Positions 21,836 to 32,342 of a stretch of DNA of 64,000 nucleotides are shown in pieces (the stretch's first letter is position 1; each line of letters begins with the position of its first letter). Position numbers and translations under genes: made by a program. Location of the stretch: assembly GCA_001465935.1 (NCBI GenBank), contig LNKV01000001.1, forward strand, positions 992,001 to 1,056,000, written 5' to 3'. The stretch comes from Clarireedia homoeocarpa (Eukaryota; Ascomycota; Leotiomycetes; Helotiales; Rutstroemiaceae). The notes beneath the pieces were generated by a model. The model saw only the letters and a list, made by a program, of their open reading frames with translations. It was not told the DNA's origin and ran no database searches.

Positions 21836-23861
21836 ATGAATAAGAGCACTCACAAGGTGCTTATTCTGTCTTTTCTAACAGGAGAATCTCTAGGGGAGGC
21901 GCTATTCAATTTAGATTATCAACACTACCACCGTTTCGAGAAGATGAAAAGTTTGAAGCCCATTGAACGGCTTCCGGATGAAGTACTATATCGAATTCTT
22001 CAGCTGGTAGTCCATGAAGATTACTGCCTTGGACCACGTTCCGCTTCTCCATGGGCATCTCCCGAAGTGCAAAATTTCTGTATGGTTCAGAAAAGATTCA
22101 AAAGAGCCTATGACCTTCGGTCGCCACCGCCCATCCTGAGGCTGTCGAATGAGATATTGGAGAACATTTTTGAAAATCTCGTGCAAAACTCTGGAAAATT
22201 AATTCCAATTGATCACCGCGCTTCACTTAGCGTGGAAAGCTTTCAGTCTATGCCACCACAGACTGTGGAAGATACGAATATTACTATGAATTTGGTAAGA
22301 TATTCATTCTTGATCCTTAATTTCCAAGATATCGTTTGTCTAATATTATGTTACTACAGAGCTGCACCCATCGAAGGTTCAGAGACATATTGCATGGGAG
22401 GCAATTTGCACGCATAGCGATCCGATTCTCGCAAGACGGGTTTGACCGTTTGAATTGGCTCCTAAACCGGCCTCATCTGGTACCACATGTCAAAAAGTTC
22501 TCCTATATGATTCCAGTATTCTATTTCCAAGGTATTATGAGCCCCAAATGCCTTTGGTATCTCAAACATTGGTTGACATCTCTAAAGGTCTGGATCACCT
22601 ACAGAATTTGCTGGAAGAAACGCGAGTCTCCACTACTAATCTCCAGCGACAACTCAATCAACGACAATTGGACCCCAACGCTCGTTTGAACGACAGATCT
22701 AGATTATCCGTGAAGCAATTGCGTGCAAAGCTTGATCGTAGTCAGAACGATGAGAGCACAATCTCTCGAGTACTATCCAGGGCACGTGAACAGCGGGCCA
22801 TCATCCACAATCAAGTCGATATACAGACATTACTTCGTGCATTTCGAACATTCGTGAACCTTCAGCAAATACGTCTCATGCGAGTTCAGGATATTGTCGA
22901 TATTGGCTGGGCTTCCTTCTTGCGAAATAGACGTTGGGATGCATTCCAGCGAAACACTAATATGACAGATCCCATTCTGTCTGTTGATCTGGATCCTCTA
23001 GAGTGGACGTTAGCATGTGAGCATTCTGCGCGTACTCTGGGTTATGCATTCCTACAGTCGAATTCACCGGCTACTAGATTTTCTAGTCGGTTTGTCAACC
23101 CTAGGATGCCACTTTTGTTGAACCATCACTCTCAAATAAACATCTCATCCCTGGCAAACCGCCTTACTTGCCTAGAAATTCAAGTTCAAGAACCAACAGA
23201 TGACAAGCTTCATCAGCTGTCTAGTCTTTTCGAAACGCTCTTCACCAATGCAAACAAAATTCAGGGCTTGCATGTAGGCTTTCCTACACATCGACCTTTG
23301 ACTCATGTTCCACTTGAGGCGGTATTCCACAACGTTTGCTGGGAAAATTTACGTTACGTTGGATTTGGCGCATGGCATCTAGAAAGCGAAGAGATTATTA
23401 ATCTACTTCGAAGACACCGTACAACTCTCAGATCTGTACGACTTAGGAGCGTCAAGTTGAAGGAAGGTAGCTCCTGGCTTGACATTGTACGAATGGTTCG
23501 ATTGGAGCTCAAGGATCTCAAATGGGTTAGTTTCAGAGGGGTAGGATATGTGACGCCAACTGTGGAGGTAAACAATAACGTGGGAGGCTTCGTTCCCCAG
23601 GAAATTCCGGATGATGATGAGGACAGTAGCGACGATGAGAGCGAATACGAGGAGGATACAGCAATCGGAGATAGGACCTTGAGCCACCACAGTAGTTCAG
23701 CTGTGCTGAACACTCCGGCGAGAGATGACATGGGATGTGCTTGTGGGAATGGTTATGGGATTGATGATCTGAGGGATGTGGGACGAGAAATTATGAAGCA
23801 CCATTGGAAATATTGGGAACTATGGGCAGTCAAGAGATGTGCAGTGCACGATCAGATATAG
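21836..23861 (+). CDS. Fungal F-box-like protein with two F-box-type segments
   Basis: Three exons: 21836-22294, 22360-22531 and 22588-23861, giving 634 residues. Two F-box-like segments are visible, ERLPDEVLYRILQLVV near residue 45 and ILRLSNEILENIFENL near residue 98. The second continues after intron 1 into SCTHRRFRDILHGRQFARIA, the usual fungal F-box continuation. The rest includes HVKKFSYMIPVF, a predicted coiled coil (about residues 215-290) and an unclassified C-terminal domain ending with an acidic stretch (PDDDEDSSDDESEYEED). Intron 2 (22532-22587) repairs an apparent frameshift and gives FYFQ-GLDHLQ. An alternative start with better context is the ATG at 21944. Likely a substrate receptor, but without known target. 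Confidence 0.72.
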
Positions 23862-24598
23862 TGTAATTCGTGATACATTAAATATTCTTTTTACGCGGCT
23901 TCTTGTCATGGTTACTACGGAGTGGTCAATCTCGCATGTTTCAATACCATCCATCCTATTAATTATTGATGCGAGTCTTTGTACATCTATAACACAGGGT
24001 GAGAGGTAGATTTGTAGTCTGATTGCTGAAGTCGAGTCAAGTAGCATTCGTGCTGAATCAAGAAAGACATACCCTTATTATCATTCTAGGCTTGAATTTT
24101 GACCTTATGAATTTGTGCATCCCTTGGCAGGCGACCGTTAGCATCAGCCTTGTTATTCGTGCACGTCACCACCACCAGCATACAATCAGCAAGGCTAACA
24201 CTTCTGAATTACCTCTCGTGTTCATCGCATGTGATGCCACCACATAATAGTCCGGCTGACGGCCTATCTCTATCTCAAACAGATTCATTCATTCATTGAT
24301 TCATGGGATTGCATGTGCACGCATCATATTCAGAAGTTCGACTGGCCTACAGAAATCTCCGATTGTCTGTTGTTCCTTCCAGAATTCTAGGTTTCCTGCA
24401 TCATTCCCAGCTAGACCACCTTTCTTACAATCCATTCCAATCCGCTCCACACGACAACAGCTTTCGCCATTATTCCTACCAAGTTACGAACTATGAACAC
24501 AGGCTCAGGCTGAGCCTAAATAGCAAAACCAAATCGAGCACTGCATTCTATACAAAGGAATCAGCAGATCTGCAAACAGCAAAAGAAACCAAACAACA
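23862..24598. other. Intergenic: 3' flank of the F-box gene and leader of the Atg28-like gene
   Basis: No supported gene. ORFs in 24296-24689 run into the next gene in another frame and carry no domain. ATTCATTCATTGATTCAT near 24285-24303 is a short direct repeat. Confidence 0.45.
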
Positions 24599-26422
24599 AT
24601 GTCCTTCTTCAGCACAGCTTCTTCCTCTCACAAACCTCTCTTTCGCAATCACCCTGACGGAAACGACGGCGACTCCACCCACGATGTGAGCCTCCGCGAC
24701 CTCTCTCCCCGAGCCTATGCGTCGCCCAGTCCCCCTGCCTCCTTCTACCGCGAAATGCGATCCCCAAGCTCCGACAGCAGCAGACGGCACTTAACCAGCT
24801 CGATGCGCAAAGCGAACACGGGCAGTGAAAATGGTAGTCGCAGCGGGAGGAGAATACAATTTGCTGCGCCGCCGCCGCCGATAACGGCGAGTGTGGCAGC
24901 TTTGAATGGATTCGGGAGAGGGTTAGATGGAAGTGCAAGTGGTAGTGGGAGTTTGTTGCTGGGGGAGAGGAGAAGGAGTACAAGTAGAGGGGCGGGGACG
25001 GGGGCAGGTGCGGGCTCGGGGAAGAATGAGAGCTTGTTGGGGTTGGAGAGGAGGGAGAGAGCTATCCAGGAGGAGTTGCAGGGGCTGTTGGATGCGCAGA
25101 GTTTGGGGCTCGTGCAGGGTTTCGGAGGGGGTGCGGGAGAAGGGAGTGGGAGTAGCACGCCGACAACGAGGTCTTTGCAGAGGGGTGGAGCAGTGCCGGT
25201 GAGACAGCCGAAGAAAAAGGTTATAGGATTGAGGGGGGCAAGGAAGGGGCTGTTAAGAGATATGGGAGAGTTGGTGGGAGTCAAAGAGGAGGAGGGGACT
25301 TTATTGGTTGAGGAGATTGACAGGAGGCAGGAGTGCATTGAGAGAGTCAAGGAGTGGAAAGCGAGGATTGAGCAGGTCAGGAAGGAAATTGGAGAGTTCG
25401 TCGGAGTGGACACTACGGATGATAACGGAGAGCGACAGGAATCTTCTACAGGGAAAACCGAAGAGGATCGGGAAATTGCAGAATTAAAAACGGAAGAAAG
25501 AGCCGTCGATACCGAGATTCGCGAGATGGAAGACCGATTACTACAAATGAAAGCTAGGAAACACTGGCTGGGAGAACGAATCAAAGAGCGTGTGAATCAA
25601 CGAGAGTCGAGACTGAGCAGCTATCGAGGCGCACTTCGGGAAGTCGAAGGTGAAGTACAAGAATTCCTCAAACGCCCACCCGTTATGGTCTCGCTAGCCA
25701 TGGGCGAAGAAGGCTTCATGTCGCTACCACCGAAACGGCGCACCTTAGAAATGGCGGAAGAATGGTGGGGCAAAGAAATCACGCATCTCCAAGAGCGCAA
25801 AACGGAAGTGGAGAAAGAGAAAGAAGCTCTCGAAGCAGGAGCAAAATTGTGGAGCGAATGTATCGGTGTCGTGATCGCTTTCGAAGAGGAACTGAGAGTG
25901 CAGATGAAAATTGGTGATGTAGGGGACAAGGGGGTTTTGAGGAAACAGGTGGCAGAGATGGGGAGGGTGATTGAGAGGCTGGAGGGAGCGGTTAAGCTGG
26001 CGGAGGAGAGGAGGTGGAATTTGTTGGTTTGTGCTGTGGGAGCGGAGTTGGCGGCTTTTAAGGAGGGGGAGGAGATCTTGAGAGGTGCATTGGGGGAGGT
26101 CGGGTCGAAGGAGGATGTTAATAGAGGGGCAGGGGCTGGTAGTGGAAAGGCGAAAGAGCAGCGGAGGAGTAGTGTTGACCTTGACCATGAGGCCGCGACT
26201 TCAATAGACGATACGATAACCGATGATGGGTTGAGAGAACTAGAGAATGATTTGGCGAGGGAAGAGGAGGATTTTTTCGTCGGTGGGAATGGAAGGGGGG
26301 GTTCAGCTCTAATGATGAGTGTAAATGGTGGAGTGGGGCTAGATAGGGAGGAGAGTGATGAGGAGAAACATTTGAAGGAGCTGTTGGTTGATCATGAGGT
26401 TGATCCTGATGAGGCCTTCTGA
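24599..26422 (+). CDS. Coiled-coil protein resembling Atg28-type autophagy factors
   Basis: A single exon of 607 residues from the ATG at 24599. The start SFFSTASSSHKPLFR leads into a Ser/Gly/Arg-rich, disordered first 200 residues with the conserved-looking core LLGLERRERAIQEELQGLLD. From about residue 215 to 490 there are long charged heptad-like helices (for example EEDREIAELKTEERAVDTEI). A Glu-rich tail ends in DHEVDPDEAF. The arrangement resembles fungal proteins annotated as Atg28, a coiled-coil factor for pexophagy first described in Pichia. That link is based on overall architecture and remembered family motifs, so the function is tentative. Codon use changes sharply within the gene: purine-rich GGGGAG-type segments alternate with balanced ones. 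Confidence 0.72.
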   Translation: MSFFSTASSSHKPLFRNHPDGNDGDSTHDVSLRDLSPRAYASPSPPASFYREMRSPSSDSSRRHLTSSMRKANTGSENGSRSGRRIQFAAPPPPITASVAALNGFGRGLDGSASGSGSLLLGERRRSTSRGAGTGAGAGSGKNESLLGLERRERAIQEELQGLLDAQSLGLVQGFGGGAGEGSGSSTPTTRSLQRGGAVPVRQPKKKVIGLRGARKGLLRDMGELVGVKEEEGTLLVEEIDRRQECIERVKEWKARIEQVRKEIGEFVGVDTTDDNGERQESSTGKTEEDREIAELKTEERAVDTEIREMEDRLLQMKARKHWLGERIKERVNQRESRLSSYRGALREVEGEVQEFLKRPPVMVSLAMGEEGFMSLPPKRRTLEMAEEWWGKEITHLQERKTEVEKEKEALEAGAKLWSECIGVVIAFEEELRVQMKIGDVGDKGVLRKQVAEMGRVIERLEGAVKLAEERRWNLLVCAVGAELAAFKEGEEILRGALGEVGSKEDVNRGAGAGSGKAKEQRRSSVDLDHEAATSIDDTITDDGLRELENDLAREEEDFFVGGNGRGGSALMMSVNGGVGLDREESDEEKHLKELLVDHEVDPDEAF

Positions 26423-27308
26423 GGATGGAGATATGGCACGATATGAGTTGAGACGAGGCGAGACAAGACGAGATGGGATGAGACGCGATGAAAGGAGATA
26501 CGATCATCGTTATGATTCTGATTCTGATTCTGATTCTGAATGATTATTAATAACACAGGGGTATGAATAATGAAGTTTTGGTCCTACTATGGTTCATCAT
26601 GAGATGTTTTATCAGGTTGTCTATACTCGACTTGAAGTTTGGTATGTTGAAGTTACCCGACGACGACAGTGTGCTATTCAGTCTGGTGAGATCGTTTCTA
26701 CCAACCTCTCTGGCGAAGGAGGAGAACTGGCCTTTTTAGGATAATGAACGCTATTTAGTTAATTTTCTAAATGTGATAAGATAATTCGAGGACCTTAAGT
26801 ACTGTATTGTGAAGCGTGGAACTTGATTATAGCCTAGTTCATTCAGCGCCGGAGAGGTTACTCTCTACATCATGACTGGATCAACCCTCGTCTGAGCCTT
26901 GGAATCTCAAGTATGTCACACTAAGTACCCGATGTCGAGTGTATTGGGCTTCTATTCTCGATGAAGGGGGGGGGGAGGAAGGAGAGTGAAGTCGACGCAA
27001 TAAGAGATTCGGTAGAATTGACGATTTTTTTATTCCTTTTTATTGAAAACATAGCACCCCAAGGGGCAATGAGAAGAATAAAACCACCCGGCCACTATAT
27101 CCATATCCATATGATCATTGACCATGCCACCGACCCATCCATTTCCGGTCTGCGAATTCCAAACATATATCTTCATCATTCGTGAACGCCAAAGACGCCT
27201 TTGATGTCTCTGTCCCTGATTCATCTTCATGGTCCGATTCTCATATACCATCAACGTCTACGTCCGAATCGGACTAGATTCGCTGTGCATATTCTCTGCA
27301 CAGCACGT
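26423..27308. other. Intergenic stretch between the convergent Atg28-like and DUF1748 genes
   Basis: A 3' flank for both genes. It starts with purine-rich sequence (GAGACGAGGCGAGACAAGAC) and four GATTCT units at about 26514-26537. No gene is supported. Near 27120-27300 the minus strand has an acidic-looking reading frame interrupted by stops; it lies downstream of the DUF1748 stop and is taken as 3' UTR. Confidence 0.45.
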
Positions 27309-27931
27309 CTACCTCTTCCTCTCGAACCAGCCGCTGGAGCCGGCGATGGCCACCGATTGATCCATAACCCATTCTCCTACTCCAAGGTATTTCTCGATCC
27401 AGGCGTTGATTTCTTTGTTCTCAGTGAGGGAATCTTTCTTAAGACTGGGTCTAGAGTCCCGAATGATTGGGAATTGTCAGCCTTCGTGGTCTTGCTCGTC
27501 GTTTTTCGCCCCACACCGCTAGATGCTGGATGCATGCGCTGCTTGCTGCACACACACGACTTTGTAGATAGAATGCGCAACATGGGAATGTCACATGGGA
27601 TATATGGAATATGGGTAAACACACGTTAAACCAGTGGACCGTTTCATTCCTGCCAAGAAGGCGGAGACTATAAGGGGAGAGAAGTCAGCACGAATGTTCA
27701 TCCCACCATCCCGCGATGCGGAAGCGGAAGAAGAGGAGCAGAGAATATCTTACGAAGAACAGCATCAAATGCATAATGAGTAAGTCTTCCGAGCTTTCCC
27801 CACAAGCCAAATGTCAGTAAGTTGAGCAGCTGAGCCGTCCGATTAGGTTTGCTTGTTCTTTGCAAAAATAAAAGACCGAATATTAGATAGAGGGGATGCT
27901 GGGAAATGGAAGGGGGGATACCCACCACCAT
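27309..27931 (-). CDS. DUF1748 family small protein (four exons)
   Basis: A 74-residue protein assembled from exons 27931-27926 (ATGGTG), 27793-27754, 27667-27625 and 27444-27309. The product reads MVLGRLTHYAFDAVLLSAFL, continues AGMKRSTGLTLKKDSLTENK, then WIEKYLGVGEWVMDQSVA, and ends SGWFERKR. This matches the fungal DUF1748 family (yeast YDL157C type), whose members are about 70-80 residues and begin the same way. Their function is not established. All introns are GT-AG (132, 86 and 180 nt), and the first has a CTGAC branch site. Coding lengths 6+40+43+136 sum to 225 in frame. The gene is easily missed because no exon is long; the 5' splice site of intron 3 has alternatives a few bases away. 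Confidence 0.8.
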
Positions 27932-28594
27932 GATTGCAGTAAGTAGGCTTGGGGAGGGGATAAAGGAACAGAGGGCTTCTTCGAGGGCGTGGAGGTCGGG
28001 GTATGTTGGACAAGAGAGGTAATTATAAGAACTCCGAGCGATGAAAAGGGTCGCTGTGCGGATTTTGTGCGGGTGGTGCTTTGGAGCTTTGGTGCTTTGT
28101 GGATGTTGCTTGCTTCACTCACCGTCGATACGCCCAGCCATCTGTCGCGCGACCGACCGACTGTGCACGGGCCTCGGGTGGTGGGAAAATGCAGAAGTGC
28201 AGTACTGGCGCGTGTGGGCCGATGGAGCAGAAGAATACAGGAGAGCACAAGGAGAGTACACGGGGGGTGCATGTATTGGTGAGGGTGGAGCCAGTTCCGA
28301 CGAACCACCGAGACGCCGACTCCCGACACGGCTAGATCGCGTAGCTGCCGAGGTGAGCAGCAAGACACCTGGTCCTGGCATTATACAAGTACTGCTGGCA
28401 TGATATATGTACTGATTGATATATGTACAAGTGCTGTGAGGTCGGGGGTCTCGGATAAGCGATGCGCAGTGGTGGAGAGCGATGCACCGTGGTGGAGAGC
28501 GAGAGAGAGAGGGAGAGCAGGACAGTACAGTAAGAAGGATTTATGAATTTCATGAACGGAGAGGGGGAGGGAGGGGCTTGTTGTGTTGGAGGGG

Positions 28595-28663
28595 TATCAA
28601 CAGCAGAGTATCAACATATCAACATATCAACAGCACAGTATCAACATATCAACATATCAACAT
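28595..28663. repeat. 8-bp-unit array (TATCAACA)
   Basis: Seven TATCAACA units arranged 1+3+3, separated by GCAGAG and GCACAG spacers. Confidence 0.85.
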
Positions 28664-29308
28664 CAGTCTGGAGTATTAAGGAGGCAACACATACAGCCAA
28701 CAGATACACTCCTAGTCCTACATGTAAGTCTCCCGCTAGATGAAGCCTTTGATCTATGTCTTCTTTTTCCATCTGTAACTTACCTCCGATGCTGGTAGTA
28801 AGTCTTACTGCGTATTCTGTTCGCATGTCCGTCCGTCTTGCCTCTCACTCCTCTGTCCGGATGGATGGGCTGCACATCCCATACACACTACATCCTGAAG
28901 CAGGCCACACACAGCTTTTATTGCAACAGCCGTAAGAACCTATCTCGTCTCGAGCTTGGCCCCGTGTTTGGCTGAGGCTGTGGCCACTCCCTTCCACTCA
29001 CCCGCTCCCTTCACTCAAGGTGGGGTGAAATTGCAGCTCGTTGACTAGACTCCCGCAAAAGACTCCGGACAAGCTAGCTATCTCTCGAAGTGGGATGTAT
29101 TACTAGGTAGCATTTGCTTTTTTCTCGACTCTACTAGTCCTGCGTGCTTCGTTCGCCTGGGAGAAAAAAGTTCTCTACGAAAAAGGTACTCTCCCATCAT
29201 ATTACACCCCTCCCTCCATCCATCCTTCCTTCATCCTTCCTTTCGCCCATCCACGAGCCATATCAGAGAAGATCGGTTCGCTCGTTCAGAACCACAAGCA
29301 ACACTTTG

Positions 29309-29742
29309 GTAAGTTTGCCATCCCGTCTGCCTTTCCCTTCCTGTTCGTCTCCTCGTTTTACCCCTCCAAGCGCCGTGTACCCTTTACTGCGTGTGCTCCG
29401 TGTCCCAAGTCGAAAATCCTACTCAACAATTTCAAAAAGATTGGCATTGGCATTGGCGTTTGGGTCATAGCTATTGGCTTCGTTTTGTCAATGTTTTGAT
29501 CCCTCGTCTCCCAAGCAAAGCAAAGCAAAGCCAAGCACAGCACAGCAAAAGAGAGAACCCCACCACCAAGAAAAAGATAACAGTACTTGAGCAAGACTCA
29601 ACATTAACGCCCTCCCCCTCCCCCCAAAGTTCCGCAGATCTTCTTCTTGTTGGTCCTTTTCATTGCTCTTGCTCTGCCACACTTTTACATCTTAAGTACG
29701 TTTTGGTAGCATTCAGCTGACGGTTGGGAAGGCTCATTACAG
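29309..29742 (+). other. Probable 5'-UTR intron of pyruvate kinase
   Basis: A strong 5' splice site (TTG|GTAAGT) at 29309 and a 3' site TCATTACAG at 29742, with GCTGACGG as branch-like sequence about 20 nt upstream, define a 434-nt intron that ends 86 nt before the start codon. Leader introns are common in highly expressed fungal glycolytic genes. No transcript evidence is available here. Confidence 0.5.
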
Positions 29743-29828
29743 TTACTGTTACACAACCCCACCACAATCCTACTTCCTCTTCCTTCTACAAAAGCTACGG
29801 CTCTCCCCTCGACCCATAAACTCGAAGA

Positions 29829-31526
29829 ATGGCGACCGCAATGGATCATTTACTTACCGGTACTTCCAAGGTGGCCTGGTTGGCCAACCTCAACACGGAA
29901 TTCAAGCCAACCAAGAATTATCGTCGCACTTCAATCATTTGCACAATCGGTCCTAAAACCAATTCTGTTGAGGCTATCAATAAGCTCCGTGTAGCTGGGC
30001 TCAATGTCGTTCGCATGAACTTCTCCCACGGTTCATACGAATACCATCAATCCGTCATCGACAATTCCCGTGAAGCTGAGAAGGTTCAAGCTGGTCGTCA
30101 ACTTGCCATTGCTTTAGACACAAAGGGCCCAGAAATCAGAACCGGCAACACAGCTGGTGATGAGGATATTCCCATCTCTGCTGGATCAGAGATCAACATC
30201 ACTACCGATGAGAAGTATGCCACGGCTTGTGATGACAAGAATATGTAAGTACACACCTAAACATATGAAACGATGCTAGACTCTCGGAAGCTAACACATT
30301 ACCGCTTAGGTACGTCGACTACAAGAACATCACCAAGGTGATCGAGCCCGGACGTATCATTTACGTTGACGATGGTGTCCTCGCTTTCGATGTCTTGGAG
30401 ATTGTTGACGAAAAGACTATTCGTGCCCGCGCAAGAAACAACGGAAAGATTTCTTCCAAGAAGGGTGTCAACCTTCCCAACACTGATGTCGATCTCCCAG
30501 CTTTGTCTGAGAAGGATCAAGCCGATCTGAGATTTGGTGTCAAGAACAACGTTGACATGGTATTTGCTTCATTCATCCGCCGTGGTGAGGATATCAAGGC
30601 CATTCGCAAGGTTCTTGGTGAGGACGGAAAGCACATTCAAATTATTGCCAAGATTGAGAACAGACAAGGTCTCAACAACTTCGCCGAGATCTTGAAGGAG
30701 ACTGACGGTGTTATGGTTGCTCGTGGTGACTTGGGTATTGAAATCCCAGCTGCTGAGGTTTTCGCTGCCCAAAAGAAGATGATTGCTATGTGCAACATGG
30801 CCGGAAAGCCCGTCATTTGCGCAACTCAAATGCTTGAGTCTATGATCTACAACCCTCGACCAACGCGTGCTGAGATCAGTGATGTTGGTAATGCCGTCAC
30901 TGATGGTGCCGACTGTGTTATGTTGTCTGGTGAGACTGCTAAGGGAAACTACCCCAACGAAGCTGTGAAGGAGATGCACGAGACTTGCCTGAAGGCCGAG
31001 AACTCCATCGCATATGTTTCCCACTTCGAGGAACTTTGCAACCTTGTTGAGCGACCAGTCAGCGTTCCCGAATCTTGCGCTATGGCCGCAGTTCGCGCAT
31101 CTTTGGACATTAACGCCGGTGCGATCATTGTCCTCTCCACTAGCGGAGACAGTGCACGCCTCCTTTCCAAATACAGACCTGTCTGCCCTATTTTCATGGT
31201 CACCCGAAGCGCCAGCGCATCCCGATTTGGCCACTTGTATCGTGGTGTCTATCCATTCCACTTCGCCGAAGCCAAGCCAGATTTCTCCAAGGTTAACTGG
31301 CAAGAGGATGTTGACAGAAGAATCAAGTGGGGTATCGCTGAGGCCATCAAGCTCAAGGTTTTGGCTCAAGGCGAGACCGTCGTTGTCGTTCAAGGATGGA
31401 AGGGCGGTATGGGTAACACCAATACGTAAGTCTTAATCTATCTGCGGTATCTATTCATCTTGCTAACATGTCTGCAGCCTCCGTGTCATCAAGGCTGAGC
31501 CAGAAAACCTTGGTTTGGAACAATAA
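29829..31526 (+). CDS. Pyruvate kinase
   Basis: Converts phosphoenolpyruvate and ADP to pyruvate and ATP, the last step of glycolysis, in the cytosol. Exons: 29829-30244, 30310-31425 and 31478-31526, giving 526 residues, the normal fungal length. Visible motifs are TSIICTIGPKTNSVE, VVRMNFSHGSYEYHQ, DTKGPEIRTG, the active-site segment IIAKIENRQGLNNFAEI, DGVMVARGDLGIEIP and MLSGETAKGNYP. The C-terminal allosteric domain ends with KAEPENLGLEQ. The reading frame is rich in C/T-ending preferred codons (AAG, GTC, ATC, GCC), more biased than its neighbours, as expected for a highly expressed gene. Both introns are GT-AG with clear CTAAC sequences. Confidence 0.97.
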
Positions 31527-32342
31527 GCGAGCGAACTTCGAACGATGAAAATACAAATCCGTCATGAAGCTCAGTACGCCCTTCAGACCTGTCCGCCGAA
31601 TGTTACACAGAGACCACGCTTCAGGCGCCACCACATAGTCCGTTAACTTCGGGACTTCCTTGATGTCATGACGCTTTCGGATTATAATGAAAAATCTAAA
31701 TGAAGGAGGCACGGATGAGGGTGAAATTGTACAGAATGCACTACATGTTTATAGACAATACCAAGTTGTGTTATGTGAATATGGGGTTGAGTGATTGCGA
31801 CAAATCTGCTTAGTCGCTTGTGAAATGTAAACCTTGAGGTTCGCCAGTGGGTGTTCTAACTATCCGACCATCTTCGGATTTCTGATTGTCTAAGTGAAAT
31901 TAGGACATTGAGTGCTCATACATCTGATTGTTCAAGTTATATTTGGATGTTAAGAAGCAATATATATATCTGCTGGAATAGAGATCTCAAAAGCGTATAT
32001 TTTGGCTGAATATCAAAGTGGTTCCTCAAAATTGGATGCTGCATTTGAGAATTGCATGCTGAGAGTTGGGCCCCTCGGAAGATCTACAGGGCTTCCTTGA
32101 CCTTCGAAAGGACCCTAAAACCCCCGCCGAGCCTAACAAAGCCTCGGTATTGTGTCACCACAACTCGCTATTTTCGTGCATTGAATTTCCAAGCTACCAC
32201 ACTTGTCATCGAAATGAAAGCTCATGTGCATACGGAATAGCTCGACAGACAACTTCCTTTCATGATGCTAGCTACAGATGACCGCTCTTTACCCATCGGA
32301 TGAAAGCTCCCAGTTTTGCGACCCTTGCTTTCTCCACCTACC
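31527..32342. other. Intergenic after pyruvate kinase
   Basis: No gene. It contains a short sequence at 31862-31912 that recurs at 59371-59422 and, immediately beyond, a diverged second copy of part of it (31923-31955). The ORFs near 32052-32281 are short and overlap in two frames. Confidence 0.45.
31862..31912. repeat. Dispersed repeat copy A
   Basis: Matches 59371-59422 at roughly 80% over about 46 bases by eye, including AGTGAAATT-A/T-GGACATT. The motif CTGATTGT...GAC/TGTTAAG is repeated again in weaker form just downstream. Confidence 0.55.

Larger units (their letters stand above)
27932..29828. promoter_or_regulatory. Long upstream region of pyruvate kinase
   Basis: About 1.9 kb without a convincing gene. 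A GC-rich part (28040-28400) carries overlapping ORFs on both strands. A TATCAACA array lies at 28595-28663. Closer to the gene the sequence becomes pyrimidine-rich (CCTCCCTCCATCCATCCTTC near 29208), typical of strong fungal promoters. The leader likely carries the intron described at 29309-29742. Confidence 0.5.

Noticed and set aside
28583..28826. ORFs reading INISTYQQ-like repeats
   Set aside because: Translations of the TATCAACA array in several frames.
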